Of a DNA stretch of 64,000 bases, positions 44,994 through 54,313 are shown piece by piece (positions within the stretch are counted from its first letter, which is position 1; every line of letters starts with the position of its first letter). The translations under genes and the position numbers were made by a program. The DNA lies in NCBI RefSeq assembly GCF_000588875.1, contig NZ_JEMV01000007.1, positions 6,077-70,076 on the forward strand. Direction: 5' to 3'. This stretch comes from Sphingobium sp. Ant17. Its GTDB lineage: Bacteria > Pseudomonadota > Alphaproteobacteria > Sphingomonadales > Sphingomonadaceae. Below the pieces are notes generated by a model. It worked only from the letters and a program-made list of their open reading frames with translations, ran no database searches and was not told the origin of the DNA.

Positions 44994-45940
44994 ATGCAAA
45001 CACGTGCGCACCGGCTTCACGCTCCTATGATCGTTTACTTCGACGCCATCCGTAAGGCCGGTTCGATCCGAGAGGCCGCGCGGCGGCTCAACGTGGCGTC
45101 TTCGGCGGTCAACCGTCAGCTACTAAAGCTTGAGGCAGAGTTGGGAACGCCCCTGTTCGAGCGTCTTTCGAGCGGACTGCGCCTTACACACGCAGGTTCG
45201 ACGTTTGCGCGCCATGCCAACGAAGTCCTTCAGGATGCTGAACGTGTTCGGTCCGAGCTCGACTCCATGCGGGGGCTCGTCACGGGCCATGTCGAGATCG
45301 CTGCAGTTGAAGCGCTGATCTCCAATCTGCTACCCAACGTGTTGACGCGGGTTCGTGAGGTTTACCCGCGCTTCACAATCGGTGTGAACATCATGGGCTC
45401 CTCGTCAATTCCAGACGCGCTAGTGGGCGGTGAGGTCGATATGGGCATCGCGTTCAATCTTGAGCGGTCAAGCGAGCTGCAACAGCTTTCCCTCTCGCGT
45501 TTCCCGCTCGGCGCGGCGATGCGACCAGATCATCACTAGCGGGCCTAAAATCCCTTTCGCTTGCGTCTTGTCTCTCTCATAAGCTGATTTTGCCAAAGGC
45601 CGACCTCGCCATTCGCCAGCTGCTGCAACGATCGTTAGGCAAACTGCCGACGGGGGCCATCGAGACCAGTTCAGTTGAATTGGCCAAACAGCTGACCCTT
45701 CGCGGTTTAGGAATGTCCTTCCAGACCAGGGTTGGCATAGAGGGAGAAGTTGAGAAGGGTGAGTTGGTTCACATCCCGATCACCAAGCCGATGGCCTTGC
45801 GGGCTGATCTCGGGGTCTATGTGCGCGCTTCCCGTAACCCCCCGATAGCGGTCCACGCACTGAGTGAAATGTTTTCGAAGGAGGTGGCAAGGCACGCCCA
45901 GGAGGATATTACCACGTTTGACGTGCCAGAGGAGGCGTGA
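44994..45940 (+). pseudogene. LysR-family regulator 1, frameshifted
   Basis: The N-terminal HTH is intact (YFDAIRKAGSIREAARRLNV, SAVNRQLLKLEAELGTPLF) with the start of the effector domain. One base appears missing near 45530; after that the proper sequence (LAGLKSLSLASCLSHKLILP, then TSSVELAKQLTLRGLGMSFQ) is in the next frame and runs to 45940. If intact it would be about 315 aa. It is divergent from oxygenase 3 and just upstream of the CocE-type hydrolase gene. It closely resembles LysR 2 at 58158 in HTH order. Confidence 0.75.
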
Positions 45941-47664
45941 TGCCGTTTTGGCAACGGGATGCCGCCGACTTTGTTCTGGATGCGAACCCCGGTCTTCCCC
46001 AAACGACAGGCATGCAAGAACCGGAAACTTACGTGCACACCTCCCGCACAATCGAATCAGCCTCTATGACCCTGTCCGACGGGACAAGGCTGGACGCGGA
46101 CGTCTACAGACCAGCGGAGGCGGGCCTACACCCGGTGTTGCTTATGCGTCAGGCATATGGTCGCAGGATCGGGACTACACTGAGCCACCCCCATCCCTGG
46201 TGGTTCACGGACAAGGGGTATATCGTCGTCGTCCAGGATGTTCGTGGACGTGGCACGTCCAGGGGTCACTATGACATCTTTGTCAACGAAGCGAAGGACG
46301 GAGCAGAAGCTGTGGCTTGGGCAGCTGGGCTAAAGGGCAGCAGTGGCCACGTCGGCATGCTCGGCTTCTCCTATCAGGGATCGGCTCAACTTCTCGCGGC
46401 TGCCGAATGTCCACCTCAGTTGAAAGCGATCGCACCAGCGATGTTCGGATGGGACGTGCATTCTGGTTGGGCTTACGAGAATGGTGCCTTTCGGTTGGCT
46501 GGCAACATGGCATGGGCGACTCAGGTCGCGGCCGAAACCGCGCGGCAAACAGGCAACGCTGCCGCTTTTTCGGAACTTTATCGAACGCACCGATCCCTCC
46601 CTCTGCTAGAAGAGGTGCAAGGCTTGCCCGCCTACGTCGACCGTCATGGAGGCCTCGCCCATTATCGTCGCTGGCTGGAAGAGCCTGCCGGAAGCGTCTA
46701 CTGGCATGAACGATCGCCATCTGCACGAAGCGAAGCGCTGAGCAGGCACTGTCCGCCAGCTTTGCTTATAAGTGGCTGGTATGACATTCAGTTGCCGGGG
46801 GTGCTCGATGCTTATGACCTTCTCTCGGCTGCGGGCCGCGAGTGTCGGCTCATTGTCGGACCGTGGGCGCACTTTACCTGGGACCGAAAGGTCGGAGACA
46901 TCGATTTCGGTGCAGATGCAGAGAACCGCACCGGATTGCTTATTCTACGCTGGTTCGATCATTGGCTGAAAGGCGAGAAAGCGCTTGATGATTGGGCGCC
47001 GATTACCCTCTTCGACATGGGATCCTCGAGCTGGCGGACGGCGGCGCGATGGCCGACTCGCCGCCTTTCTTTCGTTTTAACCGGCGATGGCTCTTCATCC
47101 GTGGACCCGCAATCGGGCGGGCTGGACACTGCCCCGCCTGAAGCCCTCCCGCAGATGGAGTGGATGGTAACAGACCCTTGGCGACCTGCGCCGGCGGTTG
47201 GCGGTTCCCTCGTCGTTCCGGCAGGACCGTTGAACCGCGCCGCTGTGGATGCGCGGCCCGACGTCATGACCTTTGACACGGCTCCGTTCGCGGAGCCGGT
47301 GACAATGTGTGGAAGGGTCGACCTCGAGCTTGAAGTTGTTTCAGAGGACGCGTCTTTCGACATCTCCTGCACGCTCAGTCACTTGTTCCTGGATGGGCGT
47401 GTCTATGCGGTGGGGGAAGGCTACGCGACCGTCACATCAGCCCATCAGCCAAAGTCTGTCGCGATCGGGTTACGAGCCACCTGCCTTACTATCCAGCCCG
47501 GCGAGCGCCTCCGACTTTCCCTAGCAGGTGCGTGCTTTCCCACATATCCGGTCAATCCAGGCACTGGCGTACGGGGAGAACTGAGCTGTCTTGTGGACGC
47601 GCGGATCGTGGCGACGGGCGTTGCCGTCAATGGTCCCTCGCGACTCACCCTCTCGGTAGTTTGA
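45940..47664 (+). CDS. CocE/NonD-family hydrolase (X-Pro dipeptidyl-peptidase S15 type)
   Basis: 574-aa hydrolase with the S15/CocE alpha/beta domain. The nucleophile Ser is in HVGMLGFSYQGSAQLLAAAE, catalytic Asp near ALLISGWYDIQLPGVLDAY and His in LIVGPWAHFTWD. The C-terminal jelly roll follows from about residue 350. CocE enzymes cleave esters such as cocaine; relatives cleave amides and beta-lactam esters. The ATG overlaps the LysR stop (TGATG). Context suggests it trims an ester or amide from the substrate before the oxygenases act. Confidence 0.88.
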   Translation: MPFWQRDAADFVLDANPGLPQTTGMQEPETYVHTSRTIESASMTLSDGTRLDADVYRPAEAGLHPVLLMRQAYGRRIGTTLSHPHPWWFTDKGYIVVVQDVRGRGTSRGHYDIFVNEAKDGAEAVAWAAGLKGSSGHVGMLGFSYQGSAQLLAAAECPPQLKAIAPAMFGWDVHSGWAYENGAFRLAGNMAWATQVAAETARQTGNAAAFSELYRTHRSLPLLEEVQGLPAYVDRHGGLAHYRRWLEEPAGSVYWHERSPSARSEALSRHCPPALLISGWYDIQLPGVLDAYDLLSAAGRECRLIVGPWAHFTWDRKVGDIDFGADAENRTGLLILRWFDHWLKGEKALDDWAPITLFDMGSSSWRTAARWPTRRLSFVLTGDGSSSVDPQSGGLDTAPPEALPQMEWMVTDPWRPAPAVGGSLVVPAGPLNRAAVDARPDVMTFDTAPFAEPVTMCGRVDLELEVVSEDASFDISCTLSHLFLDGRVYAVGEGYATVTSAHQPKSVAIGLRATCLTIQPGERLRLSLAGACFPTYPVNPGTGVRGELSCLVDARIVATGVAVNGPSRLTLSVV

Positions 47665-47707
47665 GTCCCGCATTCTTCGGACGGACCTTCGGGGTCGTCG
47701 AGCGGCT

Positions 47708-48973
47708 CTATGTTGGAAGGGCAGCGAGCGGCGCCACCGGGGCGGTCGGACCGCTGATATTTCCCGTACGCGTATAGCGATAGGATGGAAAGCGCAGGAT
47801 AAGTATGGTCGTCACGAGTAGCGCGCCAGCTATTCCTACTAGCGAGAGGCCATAGTTTCCGTAGACATCGAATACCACGTCCATCAGCATCGGGGTCGTG
47901 CCCATGAAGAGAAGGACCACACCAAGAATCGAGCCGTAAATCTCGCTGTAAGAGCGGAAGCCGAAATAGCGCGGGATGACATAGGACAGCAGCGCATATT
48001 CAGCGCCATTTCCGATGCCGATAAGGATGCCAGCAGTTACAAGCGCCGGTGTAGTCACTGCCCGGGCAAGGACTGCGATCCCTACCGCCGACATGAGGAT
48101 GAGCACCGCGGCGAAGCGTGGCAGCGAGGCTTTGTCGAGGATACGGCCAAGTGTGACCTGCGAGAGAGTACTGCTGAAAGCAATGCAGGTGATGACGAGC
48201 ATCGCTGATCCACCCAGCCCGCGGTCAGCCAGAAGGGGTACAACATGGGTGAATACTGCGCTCAGTGCTCCGCCTCCGACCGCAATCGTGACGAGAATCA
48301 ACCAAAACAGCGGCGACTGGCGGGCTTCCCGCGCGGATATTCCGGCCACAAGCTTGGGGTCGGCGATCGCCAAGGTCGGCGACGCGTTCGGCTCGCGCAG
48401 GGCGAAATACATGATCGGGAATCCAATGACTGCAACCGCGCCGCCTAAAGCTAGGTAAGCATCGCGCCAACCCAACCTTTCGATGACCATGAGCGCTAGG
48501 ATCGGCATGAATGCACACCCCATCCCGTTGCCGATGCCGGCGGTGAGTCCAAGAAAGAGTCCCCTCATGTTTGCGAACCAGACCGACACGACACGCGAAA
48601 GTAAGACGGTTGAGGAGAATGCAGACGTGACGGCGACAAGTACGTAGGCAATGTAGAAGTCGGTGAGACGCCCGCCGCACAGGGCTAAGAGAGCGATGGA
48701 AACTGCAAAGGCGAGATTCCCCAGTAGCACGACCCGGCGGACACCGAACCGGTCGGCCATGCGTCCAGCGAAGGGCAGCATCACGACGCCGATGAGCGAG
48801 ACGAGGGTAAGCACGAACGAAAACGACGAGCGGGACCATCCATATTCGGTCGTGACCGGGATGAGAAAGGCTCCGAAGCTTGCCGTGACGATGGGGGCTG
48901 AGCACACAAAATTGCCCGTAAGGGCCGCAAATGCGGCGCTTCCAGATTTGAAATTGAGCTCACCTTGTGCCAT
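47708..48973 (-). CDS. MFS transporter, monocarboxylate/oxalate-antiporter-like
   Basis: 421-aa major-facilitator permease with 12 predicted helices. The start region TASFGAFLIPVTTEYGWSRS, the loop motif GRMADRFGVRRVVLLGNLAF and a second half with SQVTLGRILDKASLPRFAAV are typical of the OFA/MCT-like group that carries organic anions. I chose ATG 48973 (MAQGELNF) with AAGGACG upstream; ATGs further up lie in non-membrane sequence. It is convergent with the CocE-type gene and probably imports or exports an island metabolite. Confidence 0.85.
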   Translation of the reverse strand: MAQGELNFKSGSAAFAALTGNFVCSAPIVTASFGAFLIPVTTEYGWSRSSFSFVLTLVSLIGVVMLPFAGRMADRFGVRRVVLLGNLAFAVSIALLALCGGRLTDFYIAYVLVAVTSAFSSTVLLSRVVSVWFANMRGLFLGLTAGIGNGMGCAFMPILALMVIERLGWRDAYLALGGAVAVIGFPIMYFALREPNASPTLAIADPKLVAGISAREARQSPLFWLILVTIAVGGGALSAVFTHVVPLLADRGLGGSAMLVITCIAFSSTLSQVTLGRILDKASLPRFAAVLILMSAVGIAVLARAVTTPALVTAGILIGIGNGAEYALLSYVIPRYFGFRSYSEIYGSILGVVLLFMGTTPMLMDVVFDVYGNYGLSLVGIAGALLVTTILILRFPSYRYTRTGNISGPTAPVAPLAALPT

Positions 48974-49507
48974 CTTGGCCCGTCCTTCAATTAGCATTAC
49001 GCTACAATGTATGGGCGAGCGTGTTTTCGGTAGAACAATTTCGCCATCATACTGCTCGAATTTCGGCACTGCTACGGATAAGAGGCTGCTGCCCGCGCGC
49101 GCAGTCGATCTAAATTTGTTGCAGCGAGGTCTAGGAGTTCTTTTTCTGCACAGGCGGTTTCCGGCAGAAATTGCCCTTGCGCTCCAGTCAATAGATCAAG
49201 CCAATAACCCTTAATCCTTTGGCTCAATCGTTCTGAACGCGATCACAGTTGATCGAGCCGGCAGTGCATATTGTTGCGCAAGTCTTGCGAGACCCGTTTG
49301 ATAAACGTCTCGCGCTGGACCCGGTCTTGAAGCTTGAGCCGTGGATTTTTGGGGAACTGAGATGGGCGGATCCTTTCCGCCTTGAGATGCTGTTTACAAT
49401 TAGAAAAGCATATCGGCTCGTCGACCAACGACGCGATTCCTCAAGCATCGGTAATCGTCACGGCGTAAAACCGAACTAATTCTTCCCAGCAACCCATCGG
49501 AGAGACC
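48974..49507. other. Divergent spacer between MFS and a secreted protein gene
   Basis: No gene supported here. Short open frames on both strands lack ribosome sites and family resemblance. The region lies between divergent genes and should hold both promoters. Confidence 0.4.
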
Positions 49508-49852
49508 ATGTACCCCAAACCGATATTTCTAGCCTGCGCTACTTCGCTGACAATCATATCCGCAGCTCCGGCCACAGCGGTTGGCGACATGCCTATCATT
49601 CTAAATCAGCGACAGGCGTCGATCACTTTCGCCCGTGTGCGCGCCCTGCTCCGAGCCGAGAATTTGACGTGCCCGGTAGGGCAGGCCGTTGAATCTGGAA
49701 CTGTTACGGGCGGCTCAAGCCCGAACGGCGGGTCGCAGACAACGACAATCATGTTCAACAAAGGCGGCAAGGTCGTCATCTCGCGATCATGGGAATCCAA
49801 CAACGGTCCTAGCCCAGCATTATCGATAATGATCGATTGCACGACCAAGTAG
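49508..49852 (+). CDS. Small secreted protein, unknown
   Basis: 114-aa protein with a clear signal peptide (MYPKPIFLACATSLTIISAA, cleavage near ATAVG) and a ribosome site GGAGAG before the ATG. The mature part has two Cys (LTCPVGQ and IDCTTK), a Gly/Ser-rich turn (TGGSSPNGGSQTT) and ends soon after the second Cys. I do not recognise the family. It is a lone gene inside the island. Confidence 0.5.
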   Translation: MYPKPIFLACATSLTIISAAPATAVGDMPIILNQRQASITFARVRALLRAENLTCPVGQAVESGTVTGGSSPNGGSQTTTIMFNKGGKVVISRSWESNNGPSPALSIMIDCTTK

Positions 49853-50170
49853 AGAAATTTTAGAGAAGGAGCCGGCGGACGCAAGGTAAGTTCATAGTCG
49901 CCGTCTTTCGAAGTCCGCTGGCTGGACGCTATTTAGGGTCTGCAATATTCTCATTCATGAATCCCTGTGCTAGTAGGTGGATCGATGCTCCTAAAGGGAA
50001 ATAATGCCGGGATAGTCGGCTTGGCTATGGCGCCGGGAGCCCTCGCGCACGGCTGCCTTAAGGCTTGCAGACGGCAAAACTGAATGTCCGAGGCATCGAG
50101 CGCTTCCGAGAACCGGTGTCCAAATAATGCAAAACAGCGTTTTGGGTCCGTTCGGACTACCCGCGTCGCA
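49853..50170. other. Convergent spacer, no gene seen
   Basis: Lies between a plus-strand gene and the minus-strand GlcG-like gene. No hairpin followed by a T-run is obvious, though transcription from both sides must end here. Confidence 0.35.
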
Positions 50171-50596
50171 TTAGACTTGCGCCTTCAGGCCCGCTGCCGC
50201 GATTCCCGCAAGTGCGCACAGCTCGTCATTGTCCGACGTGTCACCGGTCACACCGACCGCTCCAAGCGGACCGTCCTGGCCGACGATGATCAGTCCTCCC
50301 GCAGCAGGTATGACGCCGAAGCTAGTGATCGAATTAAGCGACGCAACGAAACTAGGCCGTTCGGCCGCAATGTCGGCAACTTTGCGACTGGAAACTCCAA
50401 GAGCAAGACAGCCGTTCGCCTTTCCAAGCGCGATCTGCGGACGCAAATTCGAGGACATGTCCTGGCGTTGGAAAGCGATGAGATGACCACCGACATCGAG
50501 AACGGCGCAACTGAGGGGTTTAAGTCCAAGTTCGGAGCCTTTAACGAAAGCGGCTTCGATGATGGCGTTGGCGTGCTCTAAGCTCAATGGGGGCAT
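50171..50596 (-). CDS. GlcG/HbpS (DUF336) family protein
   Basis: 141 aa with the full DUF336 pattern: LSLEHANAIIEAAFVKGSEL, CAVLDVGGHLIAFQRQD, the catalytic-like IPAAGGLIIVGQDGPLGAVG and VTGDTSDNDELCALAGI. The family includes heme-degradation regulators, corrinoid adenosyltransferase-like folds and proteins near glycolate or heterocycle catabolism. It is the last gene of module B, about 200 bp after the Rieske gene. Confidence 0.85.
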   Translation of the reverse strand: MPPLSLEHANAIIEAAFVKGSELGLKPLSCAVLDVGGHLIAFQRQDMSSNLRPQIALGKANGCLALGVSSRKVADIAAERPSFVASLNSITSFGVIPAAGGLIIVGQDGPLGAVGVTGDTSDNDELCALAGIAAAGLKAQV

Positions 50597-50794
50597 TCAA
50601 GGTTCTCCTATACCCATTTGGATGTCGGCCACCGACGAAGACATTGTTCAAAACGCCGCTGCAAGTCATTTACGGAGTGCCAGAACGGCTTCTAAAATTG
50701 CGCTCTGATGGTGACGATGTGCCGCCATTTTGTGAACAAACGTGTGCCGCCGATCTGTTCGGCCGCCCACTATGTCATTCCGATTGGCAAACGC

Positions 50795-51874
50795 TTATCC
50801 GCTTAGACCCAATTGCCGGAGCGCCTTGCGGTAAGCTACGGACGACCGGTCGGCGGCGAAATGTGCCTCCTCGTCGGGGTCGAGCGGCAGGTCCTCAGGA
50901 CATTGGGCCTCAACGATCGCCTGGTCCTCGGCGAAGATCTGAGCGTTAAAGGCATAGACATCTTCCACCGAACCCGTGCGATCGAAGTTCCGGACCAGAG
51001 GCACATAGAGCGTAGTCTCTCGCGCCGACACGGGTGTCGCGATGTTCATGATCTTGAGCACGCCTTCGTTGGGGAAATCGACAGTGAGGAACGCGACAAA
51101 TGGTGGATGGACGTCGAAGGTGCGCTTCCAGATGAAGCCTTCCGGCTCCAGATGCTGAACGGCCTTCGGGAAGTTGCTGACGTCGCTGATGTATATGGTT
51201 TGAAAGCCATAATCGGTCGATTTCGTCTGATAAAGTGGGACCATGCTTTTCTCGCGATTTGCGAAAGCCTCGTGATGTATCCATGCGAAATGAGCGACGT
51301 CAATGAAGCCTTCTACCTGCCGCCCAGGGGCGGCCTGCATCGTAACTGGAGGGCATACAATGGCTTGAAAGTCGGAACCGTCGAACTCGGGAAATGGAGG
51401 GATCTCTCCTGCCGCATTATCCGGATCGAGACAGGTCCAGACCAGCCCGTAGCGCTCGACAGCCGGCAAGTTCGTTGCCCTAAAACGGTCCGAGGGAACG
51501 ACGTTAGGCTGAGCCGGGATCTTGACGCAGCGTCCGTCGGCAGCGAAGCGCAGCCCGTGATAGGCGCAGACCAATTCGTCGCTCTCGACCCATCCCATGC
51601 TGAGCGGCACCCCGCGGTGGGGACAGAGGTCGCGCGCAACGTTGATTCCTGAAGTCGTGCGGTACACCACGAGCTTCACGTCTAGGAGTTTCGATGCGAC
51701 CGGCTTGGCCCCGATATCGTCGGCTCGGGCGACAGGGAACCAGAATTTTGATAGAATTTCCCAGTCATCTTCGGCGTAGGAGCAGTTCCTGGGGCGTCCC
51801 ATCCGCGGCAGGCGCGCCCTGGCCTGAAGCTCTGGAGCGGCGGCCTCCTGCAAAAGCGACGATGCCTGGTTCAT
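50795..51874 (-). CDS. Rieske non-heme iron oxygenase, terminal component
   Basis: 359-aa terminal oxygenase. The Rieske centre is C84-x-H86 (CPHRGVPLSMGW) and C103-x2-H106 (CAYHGLRF). The mononuclear iron site is in EGFIDVAHFAWIHHEAFA. Size and the WFPVARADDIG opening place it with vanillate O-demethylase and NdmA/B-type N-demethylases rather than ring dihydroxylases. No reductase or ferredoxin gene is adjacent. Demethylation of a methylxanthine-like or methoxy substrate with formaldehyde release is a reasonable inference. Confidence 0.9.
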   Translation of the reverse strand: MNQASSLLQEAAAPELQARARLPRMGRPRNCSYAEDDWEILSKFWFPVARADDIGAKPVASKLLDVKLVVYRTTSGINVARDLCPHRGVPLSMGWVESDELVCAYHGLRFAADGRCVKIPAQPNVVPSDRFRATNLPAVERYGLVWTCLDPDNAAGEIPPFPEFDGSDFQAIVCPPVTMQAAPGRQVEGFIDVAHFAWIHHEAFANREKSMVPLYQTKSTDYGFQTIYISDVSNFPKAVQHLEPEGFIWKRTFDVHPPFVAFLTVDFPNEGVLKIMNIATPVSARETTLYVPLVRNFDRTGSVEDVYAFNAQIFAEDQAIVEAQCPEDLPLDPDEEAHFAADRSSVAYRKALRQLGLSG

Positions 51875-52263
51875 ACCGGCACTCCGGGAAAGTTGATGCG
51901 GAACGCGTTGCCGTCGGGATCGCGCAGGACTGATTGATACCAGCCGTAGTAGGTCGCAAACGGCTCCTTTACGGTGGCCGCGCCGAGCGACCCCGCCTTC
52001 TCGGTCAGGGCGCGCACTTCTTCCGGGCTATCCACGTTGAAGGTTTGGAACACGCGATCGCCGGGAGCGGTCTGGGGCTCCATGCCGAGGAGTTCGTACG
52101 CGCCGATTCCGCTGAACCCCAGCGAAGTCCCGCCGGCGGCGAAGCCGCGGAAGATCGGCGAGCGGCTCTCCATATATTCCGTAAAGCCGAAAAGCGTACT
52201 GTAGAACTCAGCTAGCCGGTCGATGTCGGCGGTGTAGATGTTTGTATAAGCCAGAGCGGGCAT
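51871..52263 (-). CDS. VOC-superfamily (glyoxalase/bleomycin-resistance-like) protein
   Basis: 130-aa protein with paired beta-alpha-beta modules: YTNIYTADIDRLAEFYSTLF at the start and EPFATYYGWYQSVLRDPDGN at the end. It may be a lyase, dioxygenase or binding protein for an intermediate. Its stop overlaps the Rieske start by 4 nt and it starts 11 bp after oxygenase 4's stop, so it is embedded in the oxidative operon. Confidence 0.85.
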   Translation of the reverse strand: MPALAYTNIYTADIDRLAEFYSTLFGFTEYMESRSPIFRGFAAGGTSLGFSGIGAYELLGMEPQTAPGDRVFQTFNVDSPEEVRALTEKAGSLGAATVKEPFATYYGWYQSVLRDPDGNAFRINFPGVPV

Positions 52264-52274
52264 GATTTTTTCCT

Positions 52275-53258
52275 TTACGCTGCGAGGCCGTAGGTCTTGC
52301 GATACATTTCCGCGATGTGTCCGCCGACGGTGGTGGCGGCGTAGTCCGGCTTGCCATTTTCCGGCATGCAGGTCGGAGCGCAGCTCACCTCATAAAAGTA
52401 ATTCGGGTCGAAGAAGGTCGGAACAGAGTAGCGATCACGGCCGCTCTGGTTGTTCAGCACGCGATGCATGTTTGCGTGATACAGTCCGTTGGTGAGGAGA
52501 CGGACCATCTCCCCGAGATTGATGATGAACGTGCCGGGGATCGGCGGGGCCGCGATCCATTCGCCCGCCGCATTCTCGACTTCCAGGCCGCCAACATCGT
52601 CCTGAAGGAGGATGGTGATCATGCCCCAGTCTGTGTGCGCACCCGCGCCGATCTGGTTGAATGCGGCATCAGCTGGCTGAGGCCCGTATTTCAGAAGGCG
52701 GCCGTTGAATAGCGGCTCCCTCAAACCTTCGGCGAAGTAATCCTCTGGCAGGTCCAGCGACAGGGCAATCAGGCTCATCAGGTGCCGTCCGATCCGGAAC
52801 ATCTCGTCCACATAGCCCTCATAGCGGGGGCGAAAGCCCTCCGGCTTTTCCGGCCACTGGTTAGATCCGCAGTTGGGAACGCCGTCGCGGACATAGGGGT
52901 GATCGTCGGCCAGATCGACACCAATCAGGAAGCCCTCCTTGAGGTCGGGCGGTGAGCCGTCGTCGAGGGTCTGGAGACCGGGCGATTCATAACCGCGCGT
53001 GCAGCTTGACTTGCTCGCGTCGACCTTCATTTTCTCATCGACGGGCAAGTCGAAAAATTGCTTAGCCAGCTCGAGCTGGCCGTCCATGGTTGCCTGCGGC
53101 ACGCCGTGGTTGGTAATGTAAAAGAAACCCGTGTCACGGGCGGTCTTGTGGATCTCCCACGCGACCGCCTTCTTGAGATCTGTGTCGTCGGCGAAGCTCG
53201 GACCCAGGTCGATCACGGGGATGTTATCTGCCGGCTTCGGCGGTGTGTAGACGATCAT
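52275..53258 (-). CDS. Isopenicillin N synthase-type Fe(II)/2-oxoglutarate oxygenase 4
   Basis: 327-aa oxygenase. It aligns with oxygenase 1 without gaps through the first 280 residues (MIVYTPP versus MHVYTPP starts, same motif positions): iron ligands H208, D210 (GAHTDWGMIT) and H265 (ANMHRV), R276/S278 in RYSVPTFF. The differences lie mostly in the active-site-lining middle part, suggesting related but distinct substrates. It starts 26 bp after oxygenase 5. Confidence 0.93.
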   Translation of the reverse strand: MIVYTPPKPADNIPVIDLGPSFADDTDLKKAVAWEIHKTARDTGFFYITNHGVPQATMDGQLELAKQFFDLPVDEKMKVDASKSSCTRGYESPGLQTLDDGSPPDLKEGFLIGVDLADDHPYVRDGVPNCGSNQWPEKPEGFRPRYEGYVDEMFRIGRHLMSLIALSLDLPEDYFAEGLREPLFNGRLLKYGPQPADAAFNQIGAGAHTDWGMITILLQDDVGGLEVENAAGEWIAAPPIPGTFIINLGEMVRLLTNGLYHANMHRVLNNQSGRDRYSVPTFFDPNYFYEVSCAPTCMPENGKPDYAATTVGGHIAEMYRKTYGLAA

Positions 53259-53284
53259 CGCGCGTTCCTCAGTTGGGATCGGCC

Positions 53285-54312
53285 TCAGGCCGTTTCAGCG
53301 TCCTTGAATTTCGGGGTGTCGTTCATCTGGTTCATCTTCATCTCCAGATGCTCAATCGAGGTCGTCTTGGCGTACTTTGGGGCCTTCTCGACGGCGCAGG
53401 TGGGGATGCACTCAATCACTGCGTCGTAATTGGGTTGGTGGAAGAAGACCAAGGACTGGCGACGGCTGCCTACGCCCAGATCACGCGGCGGATTGACGAC
53501 ACGGTGCATCGTCGACACCCAATCGTCGTTGGTCCACTGCGCCATCAGGTCGCCGAGGTTGATGATGAAGGCGCCGGGGACAATGGGCACCGCTTCCCAG
53601 CGGCCATCGGAAGTCTGGACTTCGAGGCCGCCAGGCTTATCTTCGGTCTTCAGGATGGTGAGGCCACCATAATCGGTATGCGCGCCAGCACGCAGCTGAC
53701 CTTCCTCCAGCGCTTCGGGCTGATCGGGGTAGTTGCTGACAACCATGTTGGTGATGTGCTTATCGATCTTGTCCGCGAACCAGTCTGGCGAAAGGTCGAG
53801 AGCCCGTGCGCACAGCTCCATCAGAAGTGCGGCCAGCTTCTCCATTTCGCGATAGTAGGCCGTCATCGCAGGCTTAAATTCCGGCACGTCGCGTCGGGCC
53901 AGATGTTTTCGTGGAAGATTCGCTGAGCTGTGGAGGTCGAGAAATACGGATCGGCATCGTTGAAGTCGAAACGGCCGAAGTTGAAATACTCGCGATGGTC
54001 GGGCTTGGCCTCCTCCTCGCCGATGGTACTGGCGAGATTTCCGGTTTCGATGCCGAAGTAGCCTCGATAAATCTCAGTGCTGGGCGAGCGGTACTTGCCC
54101 TTCTCCTCGGGGGAGAGGTCAAACAGGTTACGACTTGCAACCGACGCGCCTTCGATGATGGCGGCGGGCACACCGTGGCCGGAAACGACCAGGAAACCGA
54201 TGCTGCGGGCAGCTGCGCCGACCTTGTCGGCCACAGCCTGCTTTTCCGCTTCAGAACCGGTGCGCGCTGGAGTGAGATCGATAATTGGAACTACGCTACC
54301 GTCGAATTTCAT
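53285..54312 (-). CDS. Isopenicillin N synthase-type Fe(II)/2-oxoglutarate oxygenase 5 (frameshifted)
   Basis: The N-terminal half (VVPIIDLTPARTGSEAEK, FLVVSGHGVPAAII, FHENIWPDAT) and the C-terminal half (VPEFKPAMTAYYREMEKL, GAHTDYGGLTI, TMHRVVN, RRQSLVFFHQPN) are in adjacent frames. One base is missing near 53885. Rejoined, about 341 aa, it is a close relative of oxygenase 3. All iron and 2-oxoglutarate ligands are present in the second half. It is either a recent pseudogene or a sequence error. Confidence 0.82.
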
Positions 54313-54313
54313 T

